Of a DNA stretch of 64,000 nt, positions 23,245 to 34,805 are shown in pieces. Source of the stretch: Adenanthera pavonina. Its lineage: Eukaryota > Streptophyta > Magnoliopsida > Fabales > Fabaceae. Made by a program: the position numbers and the translations under genes. Under the pieces are notes generated by a model. The model had not been told where the DNA came from and made no database searches. It saw only the letters and a list, made by a program, of their open reading frames with translations. The stretch spans positions 11,875,001 through 11,939,000 of the forward strand of contig JAIVEN010000018.1 of assembly GCA_026686845.1 (NCBI GenBank), read 5' to 3'. Within the stretch, counting starts at the first letter, position 1. Each line of letters starts with the position of its first letter.

Positions 23245-26200
23245 ATGGAGCCTCATGCTTCGAACCTGCTGGATGAGGCCATAGGTCTTCACGGCCACGA
23301 CAAGCCCTGGCCTCTCCCTGGTCGATTTGTGCTTGTTGAAGACTGTGTAGAGACCGGTGGTGCTTTCGTTCTTCACCACCTCGTCAAGCGCTCCCTCTCT
23401 TCTCATCCTTCTTCTGTCGTCATCTTCCTTGCCTTCAATCACCCATTTGCTCACTACGACCGCATTCTTAGAAAACTTGTATGTTTTCTTCCCCTTTTAT
23501 CTTGCACTGAATTCAATTTACTTATCATCAAGTGCTGGAAGCAACGGTTTGTGTCGCTGTTAAAAATTAATAATGTAGTCTGAATCTATTTGGGATTATA
23601 AAAAATTCCTCAACGTTGTGGTGGTGATGGGATATCTGGATGGGAGATTATTGAGGAAAGGGATTTTTTATTGAAAGCTTCCCTAGTTTGGGAGTTATTA
23701 ACTAGGAGGCGAGAATAATGAAAATTTTACGACTAACCCTTTGGAGTCTTCCATCGTTTATATCTTGGTGTATGTTTGGGAGTTCTTTTTCCGACTCTGA
23801 AACATATCAATTCATTATATCGTCACTTGATGGATGTGGTGATTGCCTTTGTGCTCAAATTTGGACATGGAACTTGGGACCTCCTCCTGAGCCTGTACTA
23901 CCTCTTCCATTCTTTCAGTTTCAGTGCTATATTTTTCACTCGACTTTCGACGAGGCTATGAAATTAATGCCAATTTTGTTGATTAAATTTTCTAGGAATT
24001 AATGCACCTAATACAGGAATAATTTGTCTTTGTTCTTTCATTGGATATGAAGCAAATATGTTCTGGAAATTAATGGCTTGAGTTATCATGTTTCCTGACG
24101 TAGATTTTTTTTTTTTCAATCAATGGTATTGTCATTCGAATAGTTTCATGACTGTCACAGTTGACAAATTTGGAAAACTATTTGCTTCAAGAAGTTTAGA
24201 TATCTAGTATATTTTCTACTAGAACTTTCTGGTTCCTCTCATGGAAGAATATCTGAAGCTTGACCTACCTGTTATTGAGGAAAAAGTTAATATTTATGTC
24301 AAGAGAACAATATATATATATATGTATGTATGTATTTATTTGTCAAAAAAATATGTATGTATTTATGTTTCAGTACGTAGATAGACATAAAATTCTAGGT
24401 TGGCTCCAAGTAGGTAGGACTGATACGCCGTTAACCTGGCTAAAGGTTATTATTTTTATTGTTCCATCTATGATAGGTAAGATATTAACAGCAACATGCT
24501 TAAGCAGTTTCAGGTTTGAAGGTATATACTGTGTTTAACTGGTTTTTCTGGTTTGGGAGTTAATAACTTCGAGTTTGGAAGATGACTGTTGATTTAGGCT
24601 AACAAATTCAATGAAATTATTGCCTCCTAATGAAGTTATTGATTGCTTTTGCCAGATTGTTTTGTTTTGTTTTGTTTTTGTTTTCATTTGATCATATTGT
24701 TTGAGGTTATTGTAAATCTTTGAAGGGCATGTAAGTATGGGTATGGAGCAATTTGATACATTGGTGTTAATATTGCTCACGCCTTCTACTTTGTCTCTAC
24801 TTTCTCCCTTTCTAGGGAACTATGTTGGTGTTGAATTATAGATAAACAACGGATAAATGAGTTTTGTTACTTATTAATGGTTCTTTTTTCAGGGTTGCAA
24901 CTTAGCTGCTCAAAGAGATAGTAGATTCTATTTTATTGACATGCTTATGTTGCAGTGTCCAGGTGAGAAAAAATAAGGTAATAGTATCTTGTTATATTTT
25001 GCCCACTTGATACTTTGCTCACAATGTGTTTAATAAATTTAAATAATTTAGGAGTGGATCCATGTAGATAGTAACGAGTAGGTATTTAATTGTTATGATC
25101 TTGCGGTGTATTAAATTTAAAGAAGAAGTGATATTTGTTAAGCGTTTCTATTACCTCAAATCTATGGAGGTGGTGGATGCTATGATTCGAAGGAGAATTA
25201 ACATCTTATGTCTTCAAGAAACCAAATGGGTGGGAGAAAAGGCTAAGGAGTTAGACACTACTGGTTATAAACTTTGGTACGTAGGGAAGGTTAGAGCAAG
25301 GAATGGAGTTGGTTTTATTGTGGACAAAGATTGGAAAAAGAATGTGGTAGGAGTCAGAAGGATTGGAGATATGATCTTATCCTTAAAATTGACTATTGGA
25401 CATGACACTCTAAATGTTATTAGTGCTTATGCACTTCAAGTAGGGTCGGACGCACATATTAAGGAAAAGTTTTGGGAAGATTTGGAGGGCTTGGTTCAAC
25501 ATATCCCACAAGAGGAAAAGATTCTCATTGGGGGAGACCTTAATGGTCATGTGGGAAAAGAGACAGGCAATATATGGGAGCTCACGGCGGTTATGGCTTT
25601 GGAGAAGTAAATGAGGAGGGACATTCCATTCTTGATTTTTCAATGACTTACAACCTCACGATTGTAAACACCTGCTTCAAGAAGCGGGAGAAGTATTTAA
25701 TTACATATAAGAGTGGAGTCCAAAGGTCACAAATTGACTTCTTTTTGGTAAGGAACTCAGATAGAACAACTTGTAAAGACCGCAAAGTAATCCCTGGTAA
25801 AAGTTTAATTTCACAACATAGGGTCTTGGTTCTTGATATACTAGTTAAAAATCGTAAACTGAGAAGTCGAAAAGTTTTAAATCCTAAGATTAAGTGGTGG
25901 CAACTAAAAGGTGAGAAACAAGTGACCTTTACGAGGAAAGTTATGGAGGAAGGTAATTGGGACTTGCAAGGCAGTGCTAACATCTTGTGGGATGAGATGG
26001 CTAAAAGGATCAGGGATACCGCTAAAGCAGTATTGGGTGAATCCAAATGTTTTGGACTTAAGGATAAAGAATCTTGGTGGTGGAATGAGAGTATGCTGGG
26101 GAAGGTCAAATATAAGAAAGAGTGTTTCAAAGCCCTGCATCTTTGCAATAACGATGAAAATTGGAAACGTTATCGGTTGGCTAAAAAGGAGACTAAGAAA

Positions 26201-29200
26201 GTAGGGAGCGAGGCTAGATCTAAAGCTTTTGAGGAATTCTACCAGGATTTAGGAACGAAGAATGGTGAACTTAAGATTTACAAAATTGCCAAGAGAAGGG
26301 GAAGAAAGTCAAGAGATTTGGACCAAGTAAGATGCATTAAGGATGAAGAAGGAAAAATTTTAGTTGCAGATGATGATATCAAAGAAAGATGGGAGAGCTA
26401 CTTTTATAAGCTTTTCAATAATGGATTGGATATGACTATTGATACTGAAGGATTAACAACCCATGAAGATGATCTCAATTTGAATTTCTATCGTAGGATT
26501 CGCGTTGGAGAGGTAAGAGAAGCTCTTAAGAGAATAGATAATGGTGAAGCCATTGGTCTCGATAGCATTCCTATCGAAGTTTGGAAGTACTTAGGAGAGA
26601 AGGGGTTTTGGAAGCTCACTAAGTTATTTAACGAGATTTTAAGGTTCAAGAAAATGCCAGAGAAATGGAGAAAGAGCACTCTAGTGCCAATATACAAGAA
26701 CAAGGGGGATATTTAGAATTGTGCTAATTATCGGGCGATAAAACTCATGAGTCACACCATGAAACTTTGGGAAAGAGTGATTGAGCATAGACTCAGAAAA
26801 GAGTCTCAAATTTCCCAAAACCAATTTGGATTTATGCCAGGATGGTCTACTACAGAGGCTATTTATTTATTAAGGGGTTTGATTGAAAGATACCGGAGTA
26901 AAGAGAGAGACTTGCATAGGGTTTTCATTGATTTGGAAAAAGCCTATCATAGAGTACCAAGAGATGTATTGTGGAAAGCAATGGAGAAGAACGGTGTTCG
27001 TGTGACTTATATTCGAGCCATAAAGGATATGTATGAGGGGGTAACAACAAGTGTGAGAACCCCAGGACGTGTGACAAAGGACTTCCCTATAACAATAGGC
27101 TTACATCAAAGATCTTTTTTGTGTTCATACCTGTTTGATCTGGTTTTGGATGTTCTTATAGAACATATACAGAAAGAAATTCCAAAGTGTATGCTCTTCA
27201 CGAATGATATAGTTTTAATTGAGGACTCAAGAGAAAAGCTCAACTCTAAACTTGAATTGTGGAGACACACTTTGGAATCAAAAGGTTTCCGTCTAAGTAG
27301 AAGTAAGATGGAATATATGTATTGCAAATTTAATAAGAGGCCAATTAGAAATGATTCAAAGGTAATAATTGGAGAGAAAATTATTCCTGAAGTGTCAAAG
27401 TTTAGATATTTGGGGTCGATTATACAGAATGATGGTGAAATTGATAGGGATGTTATGCATAGGATACAAGCTGGGTGGTTAAAGTGGAGGAAAGCAACAA
27501 GAGTTATTTGTGACCGTAAGGTACCTATTAAACTTAAAGGAAAATTTTACAGAACAGCTATAAGGCTAGCAATGCTATATGATAGTGAATGTTGGGCTTT
27601 GAAAGGATAACAAGAGCATAAGATGGGAGTGACAGAGATGACAATGTTGTGATGGATGTGTGGTCATACAAAATTGGTTAAGATACGAAATGACTATATA
27701 CGAAGGAAAGTTGGGGTAGCACCTATCGAAGAGAAAATGGTGGAAAATCATTTAAGGTAGTTTGGGCATGTACAAAGAAGAGGGCAAGAGGAGCCAGTGA
27801 AGAGAGTTGATCAAATGGCCTGGAGCCCGATCAAAAGGCGTAGAGGAAGACCAAAAAGAACACTAAGGGAAGTTATAAGGAATAATCTTTTGAGAAATGA
27901 TTTATCTGAGGAGATAGCATTTGATAGAGCCCATTGGCATTGTATGATCTATGTAGCCGACCCCACATAGTAGGATAAGGCTAATGTTGTTGTTGTTTCT
28001 ATTACCTCAAATGGGTGTAAAAGCCTCCATGAGAACTGTTGAACTATTCAACAATAGCTCCATATTCCAGTTCATTGAATGATCTGGATTTTAAACGTAG
28101 CAATTATGTTCAGTCTTGTCCTCAATGTATCAAACGTAGGAACCTAACTCCAATTATTACTGCCTTTTCTTGTTTATTAATGTTTCTTTCTAGTTGCAGA
28201 TATAGTGGATTACTAGAACTAGGGATCTTTCTGAAGGATTATGAGCTAAATGTCATTTCTTGTCTCCGGTCTTCTCTAGTGTTGTCTCACATTTTACAGA
28301 ACAATAAAACCCTCAAAACTTTCTGTTATCCAAATATTTTATGTTTTGCCAACTCATTCAGAATCCTTGCTTTTTCCTTCTTTCATGTTCATAGATTGCT
28401 AATTTCAAAATTTCTTGTAAAGATATGCTCGAATCATCCACCTTCTCAGCTGTTAAACCTTGAACCTTCTGTTTCTTTTTCTGTAAATAAGAAAACGTGA
28501 TCGCCGTGTTTGGTCTGTGTGAAAAAGAGAGAATACAGCATGGAAGATAATATATCCTGATCAATCAAGTAACCAAAAAAATTGCAAACTGTAAAAACTA
28601 AAAAAATTGCATCAATTAAATAGAACCATGTTCTGGTCATCCACATCTCACCATGAAACCCCCTCCCTTTATACCCATAGTCTGAAACATGAGAAAACTA
28701 ATTACTTTTTTTCTGCTTCTTAGTGGTTATCTCTCATAGTTTTATCTGTTAGATTTTTGTGAACGTTTGAATTTCTGGACTTTGTTCTTGTTCCAATTCT
28801 TCTTTCCTTGCAAACCCACCAACTCTCATCTTTGTACCTTACCCTCTTTCTGGCTGATCATCATAGAAGACTACTCACAAATAAGGGTACTTTAGACAAA
28901 TTACCTTCTGATGGCAATGAAGTGAGCTGCATGGTACAGCTGGCTCCACTGTGTATACATTTTCCATTTAGTTGCTTGATGGTAATTTAATGGTATGTGT
29001 ATTTACAAGCTTCATGAAATAGTCTGGGGCAGAGATATTTTTCAAGCAACAAGGGTAACAGTTGATGAAGCCTCAAAGCTCAAGGGAAGTAATAGTATGT
29101 ACCTTGTTTTCTTTGTGGTTTTTAGGTGTTGTAAATATGTGATGGGTAATTTTTTATTCATCTTTAAATGTTTTGTGCTTAAAGCTGAACCAATAGCTCC

Positions 29201-31110
29201 TTGATATGATGTTAACGTAAGTTATGCTACCTTTGGGACCATTAGCAAACTGAAAAATTTCTCATAAGCTTTGATGGACTGGAAAAATAACAGTAATAAC
29301 TTATTTCAATGTTATTGATGACTAGATGAAGGAAAACTGACTCATAATGGGCTTGCTGCTGTGTTTGAAAAAATTGAAGGAGTTATCAGCACATTACATC
29401 CAGACAGCATGAATTTTGTTACCATCATGATAGATGATGTATCCCTTCTTGAAGTGGCTGCTAATGGCTGTTCAAATGATGTTTTAGACTTTCTGCATTA
29501 TTGCCTGACTTTGACATCAGAATATGTAAGACAATATTTACTCGACTCTTTCTTGAATCATGTTTCCATGCTTTATTTTAGAATAAACTTTACTCTACTC
29601 TTTCTTGAATCATGTTTCCATGCTTTATTTTAGAATAAATATGATTTATTCCTTGACCTCCAATAATGAAGTCTCTCAATTTAGTCCCCTAAAAATTTCC
29701 CCTGATCAAAATGGTCCTAGGCGGAGTCATAATCACTTAACAGATTTACTGATGTTGCACAAATGATGGCCACATGGCCGTTAACTAACGACCTGGAGTT
29801 GCCCAGGTGCCATTTTTTCATAAAATAGCACCACCACAACCACCACCAACAACAATAAGCCTTATCCCATTAAATTCCATAAAACAGCACCATTTAGGCA
29901 AATTCCACAAAGCTAATTTAGCTATTGCATAAAATGGTACTGTCTTAGTTATTGCCAAGTGTGTCTAAATGGCACACCATGTTGGGAAAAATCACACCTA
30001 GGAAAGTCCAAGTTATGAGTTAACTATCACACGGGTTCTGGTTTATGCAACATCAGCAGATCTTGTGTGACCATGATCTTGCCTAACAAAAGGATAATTT
30101 TTTTTTCAATAAAAAAGGGATCATTTTGATTGGAAAAAGTTTTTTGGAGACCGAATTGTGAGGAGAGGTATCTTTTAGGAACTAATAATTGATTTACTGT
30201 TTATTTTAAGTCTTGTTCTATCTCAAAGTATGTCACTTTTTCTGACAGGATTCTACATTTGTTGCACTTAATCATAAGGATATCTATTTGAATGTAGAGA
30301 GGCCCATGCTTATTTTAGAAATGGAGTATCTTGCAGATATTTTGATCAAGGCTGAACCATTAGCCACTGGTTTGGCAAATGATGTGCATGGACAGGTAAA
30401 TTGGGTCATTCTAAGCGAAGTATTCATATTTCAGTTACTTATTTGACTCTATTTTAAGTTATTGGAGTAGTGAATCTCTGCTTGATGAGGAACTGATATT
30501 GTTCTTGAATCTGTATAATAGTCACATGCATACTGATTTTGTTGCTAACCTTTAAGTACCTGGTAAAATAAGAGAATACATTTGACAAACCTTCAGAACA
30601 CGAAAGTCAGATTGTGATGAATTTAGTAGGAACAAACAAGATGGAAGAGAAATAGTTAACCAGGTAGATAAGAAAGCAATCCGAAGATATTACCATACAA
30701 TTTAAGGGATGAGGATATTTTATGAGGAAAGTAATTTTCTTCAGTTTGTTGGTGGATAGTACTTCCCTTCTAAATTTCTGTTTCTTTCAAGCCAAGTAGT
30801 CCATACGATGCAACTAGGCAACATTCGCTGAGCTGTATTTTACTTTGCTGTTTATCCTGTACATCGAGAAGTTCTACAGTGATCCATGGCAATGGGTGGC
30901 ATTCACCCAGTTGGAAATATAATTTGCTTGATCATGCCTTGTTATTTTTGCTGGACTATGTTTTCTTATTGCTACTTTTTTATGCAGTTGACGGTGATGG
31001 ACAAGGGAACGCAAAATCCTCAGAAAAGCTCACCAATTAAGATCCAAAATTTCCACTTCAGGATCAAGGAAAATGGAATAGAGTACTTCTATCCTGGGAC
31101 CAAAACCTAG
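23245..31110 (+). CDS. ELP6: Elongator complex subunit 6
   Basis: ELP6 with ELP4 and ELP5 forms the RecA-fold ring subcomplex of Elongator, which binds tRNA and supports wobble-uridine (U34) modification. Five GT-AG exons: 23245-23478, 24893-24962, 29326-29525, 30249-30395 and 30988-31110 (stop TAG). They join in frame for 257 residues, close to the roughly 260 of Arabidopsis ELP6. Diagnostic stretches are PGRFVLVEDCVETGGAFVLH, FNHPFAHYDRILRKL, IMIDDVSLLEVA, VLDFLHYC, DILIKAEPLATGLANDVHG and FRIKENGIEYFYPG. The start chosen is the first ATG of an open frame that aligns with the known N-terminus. No stop or frameshift is seen in the exons. Introns 2 and 3 contain transposons. Confidence 0.93.
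25162..27994 (+). mobile_element. RTE-type LINE, long 5'-truncated copy in ELP6 intron 2
   Basis: It lies between perfect 18-bp direct repeats GTTTCTATTACCTCAAAT at 25144-25161 and 27995-28012. The apurinic-type endonuclease domain opens it (ILCLQETKW, then IGGDLNGHVG near 25530) and shifts frame at about 25590, where SQIDFFLV and SQHRVLVLDI follow. Reverse transcriptase runs from about 26500 to 27610 (FRRIRVGEVREAL-type region, QNQFGFMPG, FIDLEKAYHRVPR). Its catalytic box reads FTND instead of FxDD, so the first aspartate of the pair is lost. The C-terminus (RRGRPKRTL, then ADPT and stop) is followed by the tail GGATAAGGCTAATGTTGTTG. In-frame stops occur at 26714 and 27608. Not active. Confidence 0.92.
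28013..29325 (+). other. Remainder of ELP6 intron 2
   Basis: Unique, T-rich intronic DNA between the RTE target duplication and the acceptor CTAG at 29322-29325. Short frames on both strands (for example 28039-28500) resemble nothing I know. Confidence 0.6.
29541..29640 (+). repeat. 52-bp tandem duplication in ELP6 intron 3
   Basis: TTTCTTGAATCATGTTTCCA begins at 29549 and again at 29601, and the copies run on to TTAGAATAAA. It starts only about 15 bases after the donor of the exon ending at 29525. Confidence 0.9.
29649..30189. mobile_element. Terminal-inverted-repeat non-autonomous element in ELP6 intron 3
   Basis: The left end (29650-29720, containing CCTGATCAAAATGGTCC) is matched in inverted form by the right end (30100-30189, containing GGATCATTTTGATTGG). 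This gives long imperfect inverted repeats of roughly 70-90 bp. TGATTTA occurs at both edges (29642-29648 and 30190-30196) and is a likely target duplication. Long inverted repeats without a transposase suggest a MULE-type derivative, but the superfamily is a guess. Confidence 0.6.
29834..29878 (-). mobile_element. Very short RTE 3' tail insertion
   Basis: On the minus strand this contains GGGATAAGGCTTATTGTTG, the end signature of the RTE family at 27970-27994 and 10780-10806. It is flanked by CATAAAATAGCACCA (29819-29833) and CATAAAACAGCACCA (starting at about 29879), a likely target duplication with one difference. Only the last ~45 bases of the element were copied. Confidence 0.55.
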
Positions 31111-31257
31111 TGATCATTAAAATGCACGTGCACGCAGCTGTTCAATTGTGAAATTAAGAATTACAAGTTCATTGTCTGTATTCAGCTTCTTTGCCTAGAA
31201 GAACGCAATTTAGTTTCAGTGAGTTTTTATAGATTTTAAACAGTGAAAATATCTTTA

Positions 31258-31282
31258 ATATATATATATATATATATATATT
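31258..31282 (+). repeat. (TA)n microsatellite
   Basis: About a dozen TA units roughly 150 bp past the ELP6 stop codon, probably within or near its 3' UTR. Confidence 0.95.
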
Positions 31283-32056
31283 AGCAACCCACCCAATTTC
31301 TGGAGTTACATTGGATTCAGATTAATTCGAACCAAGTTGAGTTAAGCCCCAAATGGGGGGTAACTTTTCCGAAGGTGTCATCTACATAATACACATTGTC
31401 TTAAACCTTTAGACAATGTGCTTAAGCAAAATTTAACCCCTTATGTTAGATCAACAACCGTTGATATATACTTTCTCCGTAGTCTTTCATTTGATCATGG
31501 TCATGTCTTCAGCAGATAGTTGCATGCATAATGCCAGCCCAAGTTAAAGATATTTTTGTTCCTCTATTGTCAAAAAATCGCTCTCATTTAAATTTTTTTC
31601 ACAATTACTTGATATCGAAAAAGATACAAAACTAAAAAGGTAATGAAAATTAATTCTCAATTAAAATCAAGAAATATCTGTTTGTTTTGTAATAAAAGAA
31701 GATTTTAGAATATTTGTTTTGGACCTAAGATTTCAGAATATCTACATCCCTATTTTGATTAATTGCCCAACACAAGTACATCTAAGATTTAATGAAATGA
31801 TATCTGATGCCGAATCAAAGTTGGTTTGTAATGGTCTGAATAGAAAGATACCAAATGAAAGTTCTAATCAACCTTTTTTGATATGTAATCTTGATAATCC
31901 AATTAAAGTTATTAATTAATAACCTTTTGTATAAATAAAATTATTAAACTTCTTTTAACCAAGCCAAACCTAACTTGGCTTGGTTGGGTTGAGTTCAACC
32001 TAGTGTGTTTATCACGCAAGGATATAACCTGGTCTGATTTGTGCACAAGCCCTAAC

Positions 32057-32633
32057 TTAGTGTTTGGTTCAAACATAGGGAAGGGGAAGGGAGGAATTTT
32101 GATAGAGGAGAGGGAGAGGTTTTAATGACCTCTTGTTTGATTGGTTCAGATGGGAAGGAAAGAAGGTATTTAATGATTTCTTATTTGGTTTAGGAAGAAA
32201 GGGAAGAAGGACTAACTATAATTTAACTATCATACCTTTATATAATTTCAATCCTTTTAATATTTTTTTCTCTTATAAAATAATTAATTGTATCATAATT
32301 CATTATTTTTGTAATTTGTGAATCTCAAAATATTTTTTATCTTACTTATCTATGATGATTTTTTTTAAAATATGCTTTTATCTTATTTATCATTGTGGTG
32401 AGTATAGTTTTGTAATATTACTAATATGTAAGGTTAATTTAGTTCTTATGTGTCAATTATACCCATCCTCTTTAAAAGCCTCCAACTTCAAAAGGAAGGG
32501 GAAAAGGGGATGGGAGGGGAGACTGAAGAAATATTTATCTCCACTCACTCCCCTTCAATTTTTCCAACCAAATAAGGGGGGAGGGCTCCCCTACTTTCCT
32601 TTTCTCTTAAAAAATCCTTACTAAATAGTGCCT
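32057..32633. mobile_element. Possible MITE
   Basis: The left end TTAGTGTTTGGTTCA and the reverse complement of the right end TTAGGCACTATTTAGT are roughly similar. The interior is rich in GGGAAGG-type purine runs on one side and complementary runs on the other. The three-base flanks (TTA/TAA) would suit a PIF/Harbinger-type element but are not identical. Confidence 0.3.
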
Positions 32634-33050
32634 AAATAGATAAATTACAATCATAATTGTATACAAGGGTAGACCTATGTAGGTGGTGGGAGCACCCCCC
32701 CCCCCCAAACCAAAAAAAAAAAAAAACCTCCAACCCCTTTCCTTTCATAAATATGATATTGACTACACACACAATGAATAAATAAATATATATAATACAT
32801 ACATTATATATATTATTGATATATTTAAAAAGAAAAATTATTTTATTATTTTATTGAAATATTTCTGTTAATGGCTAATATTAACTTTTCACAAAAAAAA
32901 AAGATACTCAATATTTCCCATTTTTTATGAAAATGTCTAGATTTAGTTATCATAGAAATACATTTGCATAAATATGGGTTTAATTTTTGTTATTTAATTT
33001 ACATATAACATTAATTAAGAGCCGTTTAAGTATGTTAAACATATAATTTT

Positions 33051-34551
33051 TGTTGAATAAGAAGTTTTGATGATTTTAAACAACTAGAACCTGGAAGGAG
33101 AATATCAAAGGAGCGTGAAAGTATAAAGTGAAAAAATCCATTGAAGAATTAATTTTTAGGATTTTTCACTTTATATACTAGGTAAAAAACTCTAAGTCTT
33201 ATTTATTTATGTTATCATAGTATTTAAATGAGTTATTTTAAAGTTATCTGATGTTAGCATGTGTCATAAATGAAGAATATTGGCTAACAGATGAATTTTA
33301 CTATTTGATTCATATTTATTTTGTACAAAATTTGCACTTTACTTATTGAAGTTTGAATTTATAGAGATTTAATCTCTAATATACAAATTTTGGTTGTGAA
33401 ATTTGAATTTCGGGCTAAAGATAGTCAGTGAAAGCGTGCAAAATTAGCATGAAACTTAGTTAGAATTTGATTGTTGGTGAAGTTTAAAGTGAGTTCAAAA
33501 TCACAGTCTTTGACAGATGAACTTTGAGTTTCAAAGTGTGAATTTCGAAGTAATAACTTGTATGTCTTGTTGGAGCATGTCTCTGATAGACGAACTTTGC
33601 AGTTCAAAGTTTGAACTTCGTAGTGAATAACTTTTGTGTCACGTTAAACATGCCTCTGACAGATGAATTTTATCTTCTGAAATTCAAATTTCAAAATTTT
33701 ATGTGAAAACTTGAGGAAGTTGTTCAATTTTTTAAGGTATGAAAATTCATATAAATTAATATTGGATATCTTTTATAAACTCGAAATTTGAATACCACTT
33801 AGTAACAAACGAATTTTGAAATTCAACGTTAAAGTTCTTAACCTTCTATCCCTGCAAAATTCATTTGTTAAGCCTCAAAATTTGAATTTTGATATGTCAG
33901 ACACATTTAATATGGTTGGTAAATGACTATTTTTGCAGAATAACCATTGGTTAAAATATCTAATGGTTAAATCTTGTGTCTAACGATTAGTTAAGCCACA
34001 AATCTATAAATAGAAATTCATTTGAAGTTGTGGAAAATGAATTTAAGTCTGCTATTGTAAAAACTCTGCTGAAATTTTGTATTAAATCTTTTTCACATAT
34101 ACATTTCATTTATTGCTCTTCAACTTTCATATGTACTCTATTGAAGAGAGTTTTCATTTATGTAATAAATCTTTTCTTCATTTGGAAGAACGATTCTTTG
34201 TGAGGGGATTTACAAAGGAATAAAGGGAATCACTAATGAAAGTGATTGAGAGACTTACTGTGTTCTTAGAATAGAGCACAAGTATTGTATTGTGGCATTG
34301 GAAAGAGCCTACTAAATTATTGCTGATAGTGAAAAATCTCAAATGATGGCTTGAGAACTGGACGTATGTTGAGTAGATTAGACCGAACCAGGATAAATCA
34401 CTGAGTTTTTCTCTTCCCTTATCTCTTATATTCAATTTTCATTATACTATGTTTTTCTGTAAACTTTTGCTTTAATTGCTATATTATATTTTTGTAGAAA
34501 AATTTCAAACTTTTCAATTCACCTCCTCTTGGGAAGTCAGCATTTATAACA
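33051..34551 (+). repeat. 5' LTR of the Sirevirus-like element
   Basis: 1501 bp from TGTTGAATAAG to ATTTATAACA. It aligns along its whole length with 45980-47492. It contains many AATTCG-type short palindromic units and a run of sequence that would be the promoter region (around 34000), but no start site can be fixed. Confidence 0.88.
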
Positions 34552-34553
34552 AG

Positions 34554-34565
34554 TGGTATCAAAGT
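34554..34565 (+). promoter_or_regulatory. Primer binding site of the Sirevirus-like element
   Basis: TGGTATCAAAGT two bases after the LTR end, one or two changes from the initiator-Met tRNA complement TGGTATCAGAGC. Confidence 0.85.
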
Positions 34566-34805
34566 TTGAACTCCTAACTAAAGGATTTCACCATCAGGGA
34601 GAGATCATGACTGGCTTTGGAGAAAATATACTACCAAAGGGGAATAACATCAATAGATCTTCAGGCTTCAGTAGAGAACATTATGGATACTAGAAGATGA
34701 GAATGCAGATATATCTTTAATCTATAGACTTAGAGATTTGGTCTAACATAGAAAAAAGGTGATTTTGTGCCAATAAAGATACAGGACGACGACACATACA
34801 AAGAG

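Larger units (their letters stand above)
31111..32655. other. Intergenic region downstream of ELP6
   Basis: It holds the ELP6 3' UTR, the TA microsatellite and a small palindrome (ACATTGTCT at 31393-31401 pairs with AGACAATGT at 31411-31419). A+T-rich DNA and a possible MITE (32057-32633) follow. No gene is supported; the open frames at 31719-31919 and 32133-32624 look fortuitous. Confidence 0.6.

Noticed and set aside
23017..23454. 145-codon minus-strand frame
   Set aside because: It overlaps ELP6 exon 1 antisense and shows no recognisable domain; a shadow frame.
25648..26148. 166-codon minus-strand frame in the RTE element
   Set aside because: Antisense to the endonuclease/RT coding sequence, which explains its length.
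28995..29204. Possible extra ELP6 exon (GRDIFQATRVTVDEASK)
   Set aside because: Joining exon 24893-24962 directly to 29326-29525 keeps the frame (a GAT codon is formed across the junction) and gives the expected length. Including this stretch would not match the family, and it lies in intron.
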